64,000 nucleotides of DNA. Source: JAHWJR01 sp035942035. Its GTDB lineage: Bacteria > Actinomycetota > Acidimicrobiia > Acidimicrobiales > CADCSY01. The translations under genes were made by a program, and so were the position numbers. The notes below the pieces were generated by a model, which was not told the origin of the DNA, searched no databases, and saw nothing but the letters and a program-made list of their open reading frames with translations. Positions within the stretch are counted from its first letter, which is position 1. Each line of letters opens with the position of its first letter. The DNA is taken from contig DASZDK010000089.1 in assembly GCA_035942035.1 (NCBI GenBank), positions 6,965 to 70,964 on the forward strand. Reading direction: 5' to 3'. Below are positions 52,200 to 61,207 of the stretch, in pieces.

Positions 52200-53877
52200 C
52201 CGCTCCCTGTCGACCCTGTGGAGACCCTAGCGCCGGCCTGCCTCCGGCGGCCGAGTCAGGCGCTAACCCACACGGCTTCATCTCGATCGCATGGTCGAAG
52301 CGCAGCACTTCGCCGTCTTCGTGGCAGCTGTCCCGCTCCCGCCGCCGAGCCAGCCAGCGTACGGCGAGGGCGACGACCAGCAACAAGACCAGCGGTTCGG
52401 TGTACAGGCGGAAGCGATCGTTCTCTCCGACCTCGAGGAGGTTGCTCACGGCGACGACGTAGGCGACCGTCGACCAAAGGAAGGGCAGCAGGAGGGAGCT
52501 GTGCCCAGGACGTCGGCGACCGCGCCTGCGGCACAGCTCGATCGCTCCACCGACCAGCGCGACGACATAGAGCACAATGGACAGCCACCCGGTTCGAGGG
52601 GGCCCCTGCCGGTACTGCTGAGCCACGTCCGGGAAGCCCGAAACGGGGTCTCCGCTGGCCACGACACCATAGAAGAGCCGGTTGTACAGCCGGTTGTACT
52701 CGGCGATGTGCGTACGGTTCTCGCGCAGAGTGAAGAAGTCGCTGGGCGGTCGAAAGAACAACTCCGTCGCGGTGGCCACGCCCCGGGCGTAGGCGTCGGG
52801 ACGCGTACGGAGCGTCCGCACCGCATCGTCGAGGTACGCCTCGGACACCTTCGCGTAGAGGAGGTTGTTGTAGTTGATCCGGGTCGTTCCGTCAGCGAAG
52901 GTCTTCACCTCGTCGTCGAGCACCGGAACGCCAGTCGTGGGCGCCGGCGGCACCACTCCTGCATAGTCGGGAACCGGCGCCTGCGGGGGGACCAAGGCGA
53001 GCGGTGAGAGCGCACCCTGGTTGACCATGGCCCGGCGCTCGGCCTCCGGGAGCTGGAAGGTCGTGACCTTCGCCAGGCTTATGCCGAGGGAGGTGCTGGA
53101 CGTGAACGAACCAGCGACGCGGAGGGTGTTGGCGTAGACGGCCACGATGGCGAGTAAGGGCACTGATGCGACGATGGCTACGTGCTTCCAGTCGGCGCGT
53201 CGCCGGTGTACCAGCAGCACGGCGGTCCAGACCAGGAACCAGACGAGCTGAAACATGCTCCTCGTCAGGACCAGCAGACCGATCAGGCCGAAGAACACGG
53301 CGACGTGCCGAAGGCGATGGCCGTCCTCGTAGCGTTGCAGGGCGAGGACCGACAGGCACAGGAGCAGGACGACGAGGTAGTCGTAGTGCGCCCAGTTCTC
53401 GAAGAGGATGTTGGCCGGGCTCAGCGTCACGACCAGGCTGAGCAGCACGGCCAGGGAGCGTCGGAGGCCCAGGCGAACCAGCACAACGAAGATGGTCAGC
53501 GCCATCGAAAGCCCGGCGCCCAGGTAGACCAGGCGGAACACAGGCTGCTCCCAGGCTTGTGGCAAACGAAGCACCAACCCGATGAAGAGGTTGAACAGCG
53601 GGGGCTGAGCGTGGAGGTGAGTCAGGCTCCCGAAGAGGTTGTCGCGCAGCTCACTGAGCTCGAGCACCTGGAAGCCGCTGGCCAGAGGGTCGGTGTCGAA
53701 CCTCACGCCGGCGGCGGCGACGACCACCCTGGACACGACGAACCCGACCACGACGACGAGCGCGCCGGGCCACCATGACGGGCGAGCCCCCGGTGATCGG
53801 TCCCGGGGGCCCTCTTGCCGCAGTGAGACGTCGTCCCTCGCTGGTCCGGCCCCTCGTCCCGCGGTCGCAATGGGCAC
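52003..53877 (-). CDS. Polytopic membrane protein, GT-C-like, with unusual C-terminal overrun
   Basis: A 624-residue frame. Helices begin at ALVVVVGFVVSRVVVAAAG; the outside loop has DTDPLASGFQVLELSELRD, then HLHAQPPLFNLFIGLVL, and a large outside domain (about 260-430) with an FFTLRENRTHIAEYN stretch. It resembles GT-C-fold transferases of surface glycans. The last 65 residues are Gly/Arg/Ala-rich and lie over the start of the epimerase gene on the same strand, so the natural stop may be lost or the frame shifted near 52250. GTG 53877 is a guess for the start. Confidence 0.65.
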   Translation of the reverse strand: MPIATAGRGAGPARDDVSLRQEGPRDRSPGARPSWWPGALVVVVGFVVSRVVVAAAGVRFDTDPLASGFQVLELSELRDNLFGSLTHLHAQPPLFNLFIGLVLRLPQAWEQPVFRLVYLGAGLSMALTIFVVLVRLGLRRSLAVLLSLVVTLSPANILFENWAHYDYLVVLLLCLSVLALQRYEDGHRLRHVAVFFGLIGLLVLTRSMFQLVWFLVWTAVLLVHRRRADWKHVAIVASVPLLAIVAVYANTLRVAGSFTSSTSLGISLAKVTTFQLPEAERRAMVNQGALSPLALVPPQAPVPDYAGVVPPAPTTGVPVLDDEVKTFADGTTRINYNNLLYAKVSEAYLDDAVRTLRTRPDAYARGVATATELFFRPPSDFFTLRENRTHIAEYNRLYNRLFYGVVASGDPVSGFPDVAQQYRQGPPRTGWLSIVLYVVALVGGAIELCRRRGRRRPGHSSLLLPFLWSTVAYVVAVSNLLEVGENDRFRLYTEPLVLLLVVALAVRWLARRRERDSCHEDGEVLRFDHAIEMKPCGLAPDSAAGGRPALGSPQGRQGAGGRGQGTGDGSGGVRGAAPGASAARTWRRGARSRQPGTADGSDRPGGRLALLRPPRRSAVQLHAG

Positions 53878-54014
53878 GAAGGGCAACGCTATCGGTTGCC
53901 CTGCGAGGCCACCGTTGCGGCTTCGTCGCCATCGGCCTTGACGCTCAAGAGGCGCTGGAGACCAGGGCGGAACGGAGGCAGTGCTGACCAATGCGCGAGT
54001 CGGCCCGAGACGGC

Positions 54015-55820
54015 TCAGCCCACCTTTGTCAGCAACAATCCCTCGACGGGAGTCCAAGTGATCCCGGTCAAGGGCTCGATCTTCTGGTCCAGGCGAAGTC
54101 GAGGGTGCTCCAGCAGCAGCAAGGCGGTCTCGTCGCAGCGGCGGCCGATCAGCCGGTGGAACAGCGTGATCTCCTCGGGTGCGATGGGGACGTCGGCCGA
54201 TGACCCGTCGCCCCGGTCTCCTCCTCCGAGGCCACCGACGGCCGTACGGGAAGCGGCGTCGGACTCGAAGGGGCTTGCCACCCGCTGTCTCAGGGTGGCG
54301 ATGTCGCGGGAACCGGTGGGCGGGCACAGAAGAACGGCGTGCGCGCCGGGAGGGAGCTCGTCGACCACGGCCGGCAGGGTGCGCGTAGGGTCGCCGTCCC
54401 GTAGTCGCTCCACGATGCCGCGCCAGTCGACGACTCGCTCGTCAGGCACCGGGCCGGCGGTGGTGACGTAGCGGAGGCCCGTCGGAAGGTAGTGGGACAG
54501 AAGGGGCGGCAACTGCGGATCCGGGGAGAGAACCACGTCACCCGGCCGCAGGGCGGAAGCAACCTGCGCGGCCGCCGCCTTGGCGTTGCTCTTCTGATAG
54601 GGAGGTGTTCTGACCGCGATGGGCGCGGTCAAGAACGCGACCACGGCGAGTGCCGCCACTCCCGTCCGACCGCCCCTGGCCAGCCCGGCCCCGGCGAGGA
54701 GTACCAGGGGGGCCACGACGACGGCGAGGTACCGGTAGGCGAAGAGGGAGGTGGCCCAGGCGCCGGCGACGACGACGATCGGCACGACGGCCATCCCGAA
54801 CAGGGCCAGCCCTTCACGGTTCCACGGCCAGCGCAGCATCGTCGCCAGCCCCACTCCCGCCCCGACGCCGAGCGCCACGGCGCCCTCCACGCCCCCCACC
54901 AGTGCCGCGACCTCGTTGCGAATGAGGAACAGGGTGGGCTTCTCGGCCCAGGGCTGGAGCTGCGCTGCATGCTGGTACAGCAGCGTTGGCAACCACGGCA
55001 GGTACAGCAGGCCGACGGCCCCGAACGCCAGGGCGCCGTCGCGCAGCGTCCTGCGCCGCTCGGTTCCACTGGCGAGGACGAGCAAGACGACGAAGGTGAC
55101 GGCACACCCCACGCCCACCAGCAGGCCCCAGTTGTGGGTGTAGAGCAGCAGCACGAGCGACGCGGCGAACCCGATGAGGTGCCCACGGCGACGGAAGACG
55201 AAGCCATGGGCGAAGGTCGCGACGACGAAGAGCGTGAGCAGCACCACCAGCGAGTACATGCGCGTCTCGTTGGCGTAGTAGGCGATGAACGGGTTCACGC
55301 TGGCCACGAGAGCGCACATCCAGCCCGCTCGCCGCCCGAACAGGCTCCAGCCGGCCCACAGGGCTGTCGGCACCGTGGCCAGGGCGAAGATCAGCGACAG
55401 GAGGTGGGTGGCGCTCTCCGACGATCCGAAGAGGGACATCCACACGTGGAGAAGCCCGTAGTAGAGCGGCGGGGAGCCGTCCTGTCGCAGCAGTTCGGGG
55501 ATGCTCCCGAGGGGGTGCGAGGAGATGCCGACGGCGATCCCTTCGTCCAGCCAGTACCACGCGCCCGACCCCCGTCCCCACAAGAAGGCGAGGAGCCCGA
55601 CGAGACCGATCATCGCCACGACGTCGCGATGCAGGCGAAGTCGGGCGGGATGGGCGCGGCATCCGTTCCGAATCAGCGGCAACAGGCGCGTCGAGCGCCC
55701 GTTGACGCGCTCGACCCCTTCTTCGGGGGTCTTCTCGGCCAGCTCTGGGCGCTGTGTCAAGACCGTCTCACGTTGTCGCTCGGTTCCGGTTCCGTGGCCT
55801 GTCACTCCCGTCCACCCCAC
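54015..55820 (-). CDS. GT-C type membrane glycosyltransferase, paralogue of the 23783 gene
   Basis: A 601-residue (or 581 from TTG 55760) polytopic protein. It has the same layout as the 23783-25387 protein: WLDEGIAVGISSHPLGSIPE, LLRQDGSPPLYYGLLHVWM, NETRMYSLVVLL and LLYTHNWGLLVGVG, then about ten helices and a soluble C-terminal domain. The two are clearly paralogues and probably use the same kind of polyprenyl donor. The start is uncertain: ATG 55820, TTG 55760, or a GTG near the first helix. Confidence 0.8.
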   Translation of the reverse strand: MGWTGVTGHGTGTERQRETVLTQRPELAEKTPEEGVERVNGRSTRLLPLIRNGCRAHPARLRLHRDVVAMIGLVGLLAFLWGRGSGAWYWLDEGIAVGISSHPLGSIPELLRQDGSPPLYYGLLHVWMSLFGSSESATHLLSLIFALATVPTALWAGWSLFGRRAGWMCALVASVNPFIAYYANETRMYSLVVLLTLFVVATFAHGFVFRRRGHLIGFAASLVLLLYTHNWGLLVGVGCAVTFVVLLVLASGTERRRTLRDGALAFGAVGLLYLPWLPTLLYQHAAQLQPWAEKPTLFLIRNEVAALVGGVEGAVALGVGAGVGLATMLRWPWNREGLALFGMAVVPIVVVAGAWATSLFAYRYLAVVVAPLVLLAGAGLARGGRTGVAALAVVAFLTAPIAVRTPPYQKSNAKAAAAQVASALRPGDVVLSPDPQLPPLLSHYLPTGLRYVTTAGPVPDERVVDWRGIVERLRDGDPTRTLPAVVDELPPGAHAVLLCPPTGSRDIATLRQRVASPFESDAASRTAVGGLGGGDRGDGSSADVPIAPEEITLFHRLIGRRCDETALLLLEHPRLRLDQKIEPLTGITWTPVEGLLLTKVG

Positions 55821-55860
55821 GGCCGGAAAGGTCGTTCGCGTGGGCGGTGGACAAGGCTGT

Positions 55861-56078
55861 CAGACGGACGTCTGTCGCGACACATCCTCGTGACGTTGGG
55901 CCTTGCGCGGTCCTCCCGGGGCTGGAAAGGACGAGTTGGCCGGACACGGGTGACGGCCCTGCACCACCGCCGCGGGGTGCCATTCCAGGCAGAACGTAGT
56001 TGATGCTCGGGAGCGGGACAAAACCCCGTTCGATCGGCAGTTCCCGGCTTGTGGTCTGCGCGGCGACGGTAGCGTCGC
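55861..56078. promoter_or_regulatory. Inverted repeats in the divergent region 55821-56081
   Basis: CAGACG/CGTCTG (55861-55866, 55869-55874) and GCGACG/CGTCGC (56063-56068, 56073-56078) are candidate operator half-sites between two divergent membrane protein genes. The second pair overlaps a -10-like TAGCGT (56070-56075). Confidence 0.3.
56070..56075 (+). promoter_or_regulatory. Candidate leaderless -10 element for the 56082 gene
   Basis: TAGCGT lies 6 bases before the GTG at 56082, inside an inverted repeat. Confidence 0.35.
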
Positions 56079-56081
56079 GGC

Positions 56082-57605
56082 GTGTTCCCGGTGCCCGCCC
56101 GGCAGCCACTTCCGGGAACCGAGGACCAGATGCGGAAGCACGATGTCACGTCACCAAACTCCCGTCTCCGCACGGGGCGACCGCATCGGCGCCTGGGGGA
56201 ACCGATCGTGGCAGCATCTCTCGGCCTGCTGGGAGTGCTCGCAGCCCTGCTCCAGCTGTTCTGGGGTCAAGACATCGGCCTCGCTGACAACGGCGACGGC
56301 TTCCGGCTGATGTGCCACTTCCGCTTGGAGAAGGCGGCGGACGTAATCGCTGACCCGCTCCTGCTCCACTACCGTCCGGTGTCCGTCCATTGCCCGCCGG
56401 GGCTGGCGTACCTGTCGTCGCAGCAGTGGTTGGTCCGCCCGGCGGTGTGGATCTACCAGCTGCGCTACGAATCAGGCTTCGACCTCCGGGTTCTGGGCAT
56501 CCTGCACTCGGCGCTGTTCGGGCTGCTCCTCGCCGCGCTGTATCTCGCCCTGCCCGGGCGCCGCCACGCTCGGGTGGTCACGGTCGTGGTGGCTGCGGTC
56601 ATGCTTGCCGATGTCACCTTCGTGACCTACTTCGTGTCCCCGTTCAGTGAGCCAGCGACCTTCTTGGGGCTCCTGGCGATGGTGGCAGCCACGGCTTGGT
56701 ATGTCCGAGCCCCGGGGAGTCCGTGGGTGCCGCTCGTGGTCGTGACCTTGGCCACGGCGTTCCTGATTTTGGCCAAGTCGCAGACCTTCGTGTTTGCTTT
56801 TCTGGTCGTACCCGTCCTGCTGTCGAGAACGGTGGAGACAAGGGCTCTTTCGGGGCCGTGGAGCGGCCGCATCGTGCCCGCAGCCGCCGGTGCGGTGCTT
56901 GTTGTCACGGCGGCGGGGAACCTACTGCAACAGCCGACGTACTTTCTCGAGGGCAACAACCACAATCTGGTGTTTCACACCCTGCTCGTCGACTCGCCGG
57001 ACCCTCGGTCCGTCCTGCGCTCATTGGGCGTGTCGGATGATCTCGTGCGCTATCGGGGCACGGGGTACTTCGATCCAGCGGCTGCCGGCAAGGCCGAGGA
57101 CCCTCAGTACCAAGAGTTCGTTCGGGTCGTAGGCCGGCGGGAGCTGCTGGTGTACCTCGCCACCCACCCGCATCACTGGCCGCCCCTACTACAGGCCGGT
57201 GCGGAGGCCGTGGCCGAGCTCCGGACCACCTACCTTTCCAACTACCCGGAGCCCCGTCCGAACGGCGACATCCTCGCCACCCGGCCGAACCCCACCGAGC
57301 GGCTGATCGGCTTGCTCCGCCCGGTCAGCTGGCCCCTGCTGCCGGTGATCTGGCTGGCGGCAATGGTCGGTGGTGCCGTCGCCTTGTTCCGGCGCTCGTC
57401 GCAGCGCGATGCCCGGGCGTTGGGGGCCGTCTGCTTCCTCCTCGGCGCCACGGCAGCGAGCCAAGTCGTCGTCGCCGTGGTTGGCGACGGCTACTACGAA
57501 CTGGTGAAGCACACCGTGCTCGCCGGGTACGCCACCGCCCTGCTCCTCGCCGTGGGCGTCGGTGCCCTCGTGCCCGTGGTGGGACGCCGTCTGCGGCGTC
57601 GATGA
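56082..57605 (+). CDS. Polytopic membrane protein, WsfD-like
   Basis: A 507-residue protein with about ten helices starting at IVAASLGLLGVLAALLQLF. Just after the first helix comes GLADNGDGFRL, a motif I associate with WsfD-like glycosyltransferase/flippase proteins of S-layer glycan clusters; a large outside loop with YFLEGNNHNLVFHTLL follows. GTG 56082 fits the leaderless -10; ATG 56130 with GAGG ahead is an equal choice. The gene has more A/T codons than its neighbours (for example GCTTTT), hinting at a different origin. It converges with the SpoIID gene, 4 bases apart. Confidence 0.7.
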   Translation: MFPVPARQPLPGTEDQMRKHDVTSPNSRLRTGRPHRRLGEPIVAASLGLLGVLAALLQLFWGQDIGLADNGDGFRLMCHFRLEKAADVIADPLLLHYRPVSVHCPPGLAYLSSQQWLVRPAVWIYQLRYESGFDLRVLGILHSALFGLLLAALYLALPGRRHARVVTVVVAAVMLADVTFVTYFVSPFSEPATFLGLLAMVAATAWYVRAPGSPWVPLVVVTLATAFLILAKSQTFVFAFLVVPVLLSRTVETRALSGPWSGRIVPAAAGAVLVVTAAGNLLQQPTYFLEGNNHNLVFHTLLVDSPDPRSVLRSLGVSDDLVRYRGTGYFDPAAAGKAEDPQYQEFVRVVGRRELLVYLATHPHHWPPLLQAGAEAVAELRTTYLSNYPEPRPNGDILATRPNPTERLIGLLRPVSWPLLPVIWLAAMVGGAVALFRRSSQRDARALGAVCFLLGATAASQVVVAVVGDGYYELVKHTVLAGYATALLLAVGVGALVPVVGRRLRRR

Positions 57606-57609
57606 GCAG

Positions 57610-59388
57610 CTACGGCCGCCGCACCACTCCGACGGTGTCGGTGCGGTTGCCGTCCCAGTCGCCGATGACCGGGACGTCACCGGGGTCGCCGTAGCTCAGG
57701 CTCACGTCCCCCACGCCGGTGGTGTTGGCGTTGCGCAGGTACCAGGTGCCGCCTCGCTTGACCCCGACGCTGTCGGTGCGGTTGCCGTCCCAGTCGCCGA
57801 TGACCGGGACGTCACCGGGGTCACCGTAGCCCAGGCTCACGTCGCCCACGCCGGTGGTGTTGGCGTTGCGCAGGTACCAGGTGCCGCCCCGCTTGACCCC
57901 GACGGTGTCGGTCCCGTTGCCGTCCCAGTCCCCACAGATGGGGACGTCATCGGCGTTCCCGTAGAAGAAGCTCGTCTCGGCCGACGTGGGGGCGCTGGAC
58001 GTCCGCAGGGAGAACCTCCCCGACGTGAAGGTGCCGGGGGTGTCGACGCCGTCGCCGTTCCAATCGCAGCTGAGCACGTGGGCGTCGGGGGGGCCGTAGG
58101 CGAACGACACGTCGGCAATTCCCGTCGTCAAGGAGTTCCGCAGGTACCACGTCGCCTGCCGTCGCGCCGGTGCGGCGACGAAGAACCAGTCGGAGCGCAG
58201 GCCGAACTGTGCCCGGAACTGGGCACCGGTCCGGGTGACCGAGCCGGAAGCGCCGCGGACCACCACCTCCAGCACCCGCCCGCCGCCAGCGCCGAGGCCG
58301 TTGCGCCGGGTGACGTCGACCGCTTGGAGGGAGCCGATGGTCGGGAAGGCCGACTCGATGGAGGCGACCGGGATGCTGGCCCTCCAGTTGTGGTTGGGCG
58401 ATCGGGTGTCGCCCCGGTCCTCCACCGCGGGGAAGGTGCCGCCGGCGCTCCAGCCGCCGGTGGAGGACGAGAACTCCGTGGTGGCCACCGCCCCAGACGG
58501 GAAGCGACGAACCTCGGCGAAGGTCTCGCGGATGGCGAGGTCGGTGTTGGCCTGCTCGACGGCCGTGACCGTGCCGTTGGGGGCCGCCGTCGCCACCCCC
58601 CCGTAGACCTGGCACGACGTGGTGTCGCAGGTCTTGGCGAAGGGGTACCGGCCCTGGCTCTGTGCGTACGAACGGGCGGCCACCGCCTGGGCGCGCAAGG
58701 CATGCATGCCCAGCCCACCCCCGAGGTTCCCCCACGACGTCGGCGACTCCAGGGGGACGACGCCTCTCAGGTACGACTCCATGGAGAGGTGGTTGATCGT
58801 CCTGGTCACGCCCGCGCTGTCGAGGACCTGGAGGCTGCCTCGAAGCCAGCGGCGGGTGCCGTCTGGCTCGCAGGCCTGGATCATCGAGCCACGGTCGTCC
58901 CCGGAAGGCGCCTGGGGGAAGAAGGTGACGGGTCCCGCCACCTGGGCCAGCGGGAACCAGGGCGCGCCGCAGCCGGCGGACTGCTCGACGGCGAAGGTGT
59001 TGGCTCCGACCCGGCGGGCCCGGAGGGCGGCGTAGGAGCCGGCGGCAGCGCTCGTGCCCAGTTGGCCCCGTTCCTGCATCACCGCCGTGTCCCGTCCGTC
59101 GAAGCGGATGAGTCGCACGCTCATGGGCACGTCTGCTCCGAGCGAGCCCGCCGTGGTACCGCCGTAGTAGTGGTTCAGGATCCGGTCGTAGGTCCACCCG
59201 TGGTCGAGCGCGTACCCCAGCGCCCCCCACTGGCCCAGCCCCCGGCCGTGGCCCCAGCCGTGGCCGGTCAGCTCGACGGTGGGGGAAGGGTAGGCGTGGG
59301 CCACCGGTGCAATCGCGCCCAGCAGCCCGGCACAGACCAGAACGGCGGCGGCAAGCCGCCGGGCAACGGGCAGCCTCGCATCAGCCAC
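57610..59388 (-). CDS. Secreted SpoIID/LytB-domain protein with C-terminal repeat domain
   Basis: A 592-residue protein. A Sec signal peptide (RRLAAAVLVCAGLLGAIAPVAHA) is followed by a SpoIID-type domain (about 33-400): GHGWGHGRGLGQWGALGYA, MESYLRGVVPLE, and LRAQAVAARSYA. SpoIID enzymes are lytic transglycosylases that cut glycan strands lacking stem peptides. The C-terminus (about 413-592) has four 45-residue repeats ending GDWDGNRTDTVGV with DxDxNxTD calcium-loop character. GTG 59388 overlaps the stop of the upstream amidase gene, which has the same repeats. Confidence 0.87.
   Translation of the reverse strand: MADARLPVARRLAAAVLVCAGLLGAIAPVAHAYPSPTVELTGHGWGHGRGLGQWGALGYALDHGWTYDRILNHYYGGTTAGSLGADVPMSVRLIRFDGRDTAVMQERGQLGTSAAAGSYAALRARRVGANTFAVEQSAGCGAPWFPLAQVAGPVTFFPQAPSGDDRGSMIQACEPDGTRRWLRGSLQVLDSAGVTRTINHLSMESYLRGVVPLESPTSWGNLGGGLGMHALRAQAVAARSYAQSQGRYPFAKTCDTTSCQVYGGVATAAPNGTVTAVEQANTDLAIRETFAEVRRFPSGAVATTEFSSSTGGWSAGGTFPAVEDRGDTRSPNHNWRASIPVASIESAFPTIGSLQAVDVTRRNGLGAGGGRVLEVVVRGASGSVTRTGAQFRAQFGLRSDWFFVAAPARRQATWYLRNSLTTGIADVSFAYGPPDAHVLSCDWNGDGVDTPGTFTSGRFSLRTSSAPTSAETSFFYGNADDVPICGDWDGNGTDTVGVKRGGTWYLRNANTTGVGDVSLGYGDPGDVPVIGDWDGNRTDSVGVKRGGTWYLRNANTTGVGDVSLSYGDPGDVPVIGDWDGNRTDTVGVVRRP
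57613..58152 (-). repeat. Tandem 135-bp coding repeats, SpoIID array
   Basis: Four units of 135 bp; the two nearest the stop are almost identical (for example the block starting 57661 recurs at 57796). Each unit encodes WYLRN..TTG..DVS..YG....DVPV.GDWDGN.TD..GV. The repeats are in-frame and close in sequence to the amidase array 1.2 kb away. Confidence 0.85.
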
Positions 59389-61138
59389 GCAGGTACCACC
59401 CGATCCCGCGCCGGAAGCCGACGCTGTCGGTGCCGTTCCCGTCCCAGTCACCGGTGACGGGGGTGTCACCGGGCTCGCCGTAGTGCACGTGAAGGTGGGC
59501 CACGCCGGTGGTGTTGGCGTTGCGCAGGTACCAGGCGCCGCCCCGGTGCACCCCGACGGTGTCGGTGCGGTTGCCGTCCCAGTCACCGATGACCGGGACG
59601 TCACCGGGGTCGCCGTAGCCCAGGCTCACTTCCCCCACGCCGGTGGTGTTGGAGTTGCGCAGGTACCAGGTGCGGCCTCGCTTGACGCCGACGGTGTCGG
59701 TGCGGTTGCCGTCCCAGTCGCCGACGACCGGGACGTCACCGGGGTCGCCGTAGCCCAGGCTCACGTCCCCCACGCCGGTGGTGTTGGAGTTGCGCAGGTA
59801 CCAGGTGCCGCCTCGCCTGACCCCGACGGTGTCGGTGCCGTTGGCGTCCCAGTCGCCGCACAGCGGGATGTCGTCGGGGTTGCCGTAGTTGAACGCCCAC
59901 ACCTCCGGGCCGTCGTTGCGGAGGTAGAAGCGACCCCGGCGGAACACGCCGGGCGTGTCGGTGCCGTTGCCGTCCCAGTCGCACGCCAGGGGCACGTCGT
60001 CGGCGTTGCCGTAGAGGAGTGGCCCTCCGCCGGTGTGCTCGGCGGCGACGTCAGCACGGAGCCGCTCCAGCTGCCGGTACGTGAGGTCGCCCGGGCACAC
60101 CGTGGTGCTCACGTCACGGTGGCCGCTGATGGTGCTCAACGTCACCTTGGTCCCCGCGGCGTAGCGGGAACTTCCGGCGGAGGTGACCGTGACCGAGTCG
60201 TCTGCCGCCACACCGTGGAGGGACAGCTTCCACCCCAGGAGGGAGACCAGGCCGGAGTAGGCCTCCGCCGGTAGGGTGCTGTCCTGGAAGGACCCGAGCA
60301 CGGCCACCCCGGTGCTGCCGCTGTTGAAGCCGCCGGCGTGGGCACCGACGACGGCTCGGTCGATCCCGCCGGCCCGGCCCTCGAACACCTGCCCGTAGCG
60401 GTCGACCACGAAGTTGTACCCGATGTCGCACCACTTGTTGGTGTGGGTGTGGAAGTAGTAGATGCCGCGGACGGCGGCGGCGGCGTCGCTGCGGGCGTAG
60501 GCATTGGACGAGGCGGTGTGGTGGATGATGGCGTTGCGCACGGTGCTGGCGTACTCGGGCCGGCCGTCGCAACCCGGGGCGACCGTCCGCCAGCTCTCGT
60601 TGGCGCCCCACTGGCTCCGGCTGATCACCGGCGGTTGGGCGACGGCCGCCCCGGCCGGCCGGGTCCCCACCCCGGCGGCCTCCTCGCTGTCGATGGCGTG
60701 CATCTTGAGGTCGCGCAGCCGTCCCTTGCCCACCCGCACCTGGACCTGGCGCACGTCGTGGCCCACCCAAGCCGGTCCCGCCGACGTACGGCCGCGGTCC
60801 TCCAACGAGCCGGGGTCCGGCGCTTCGTCCAGGCCGCCCTCGACGTGGAGCCACTCGCTCCAGCCGCGCTCCTGGCGGACTCGCATCTCGACCTCGCCGG
60901 GGGCGTGGCCCTGCCAGTCGAAGCCGATCATCTCGGCACCGAGGCCGGTCTCGAGCTGGCGCTCCCAGCCTCGGGTCACCTCGCCGGCGCTCAACGGCGT
61001 CGTCTTGCCCTCGACGGAGGGACGGGGCTGGGCCGGCGGAGCCAGTAGCCCGGTGGCGACCAGGGTCACCACCATGGTCAGGGTCACGGCCCTGGGGGCC
61101 AGAGGGCGGAGGAGAGGGGTTCGATGCGATGGCGGCAT
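59381..61138 (-). CDS. Secreted N-acetylmuramoyl-L-alanine amidase (PGRP-type) with C-terminal repeat domain
   Basis: A 585-residue protein. A signal peptide (VTLTMVVTLVATGLLAPPAQ) is followed by a beta-rich N-terminal region and the amidase domain (about 170-360): ISRSQWGANESW, the zinc His in NAIIHHTASS (206-207), GYNFVVDRYGQVFEGR, and the SGHRD...CPGD zinc/active-site end. It cleaves the stem peptide from MurNAc. The last 215 residues are the same type of 45-residue repeat as in the SpoIID protein just downstream. AAGGAG lies 4 bases ahead of the ATG at 61138. Confidence 0.88.
   Translation of the reverse strand: MPPSHRTPLLRPLAPRAVTLTMVVTLVATGLLAPPAQPRPSVEGKTTPLSAGEVTRGWERQLETGLGAEMIGFDWQGHAPGEVEMRVRQERGWSEWLHVEGGLDEAPDPGSLEDRGRTSAGPAWVGHDVRQVQVRVGKGRLRDLKMHAIDSEEAAGVGTRPAGAAVAQPPVISRSQWGANESWRTVAPGCDGRPEYASTVRNAIIHHTASSNAYARSDAAAAVRGIYYFHTHTNKWCDIGYNFVVDRYGQVFEGRAGGIDRAVVGAHAGGFNSGSTGVAVLGSFQDSTLPAEAYSGLVSLLGWKLSLHGVAADDSVTVTSAGSSRYAAGTKVTLSTISGHRDVSTTVCPGDLTYRQLERLRADVAAEHTGGGPLLYGNADDVPLACDWDGNGTDTPGVFRRGRFYLRNDGPEVWAFNYGNPDDIPLCGDWDANGTDTVGVRRGGTWYLRNSNTTGVGDVSLGYGDPGDVPVVGDWDGNRTDTVGVKRGRTWYLRNSNTTGVGEVSLGYGDPGDVPVIGDWDGNRTDTVGVHRGGAWYLRNANTTGVAHLHVHYGEPGDTPVTGDWDGNGTDSVGFRRGIGWYLRG
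59384..60030 (-). repeat. Tandem 135-bp coding repeats, amidase array
   Basis: Five units, the last partial at the C-terminus. The 135-bp period is exact (a block at 59595 recurs at 59730). The units encode the same WYLRN/GDWDGN pattern as the downstream SpoIID gene and could recombine with it. Confidence 0.85.
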
Positions 61139-61207
61139 GGGACTCCTTGCCCGAGCGGGTGGACCATGATGGCATCCCCGCGGTCATGCGCCGGCCACAA
61201 GGGCGGT

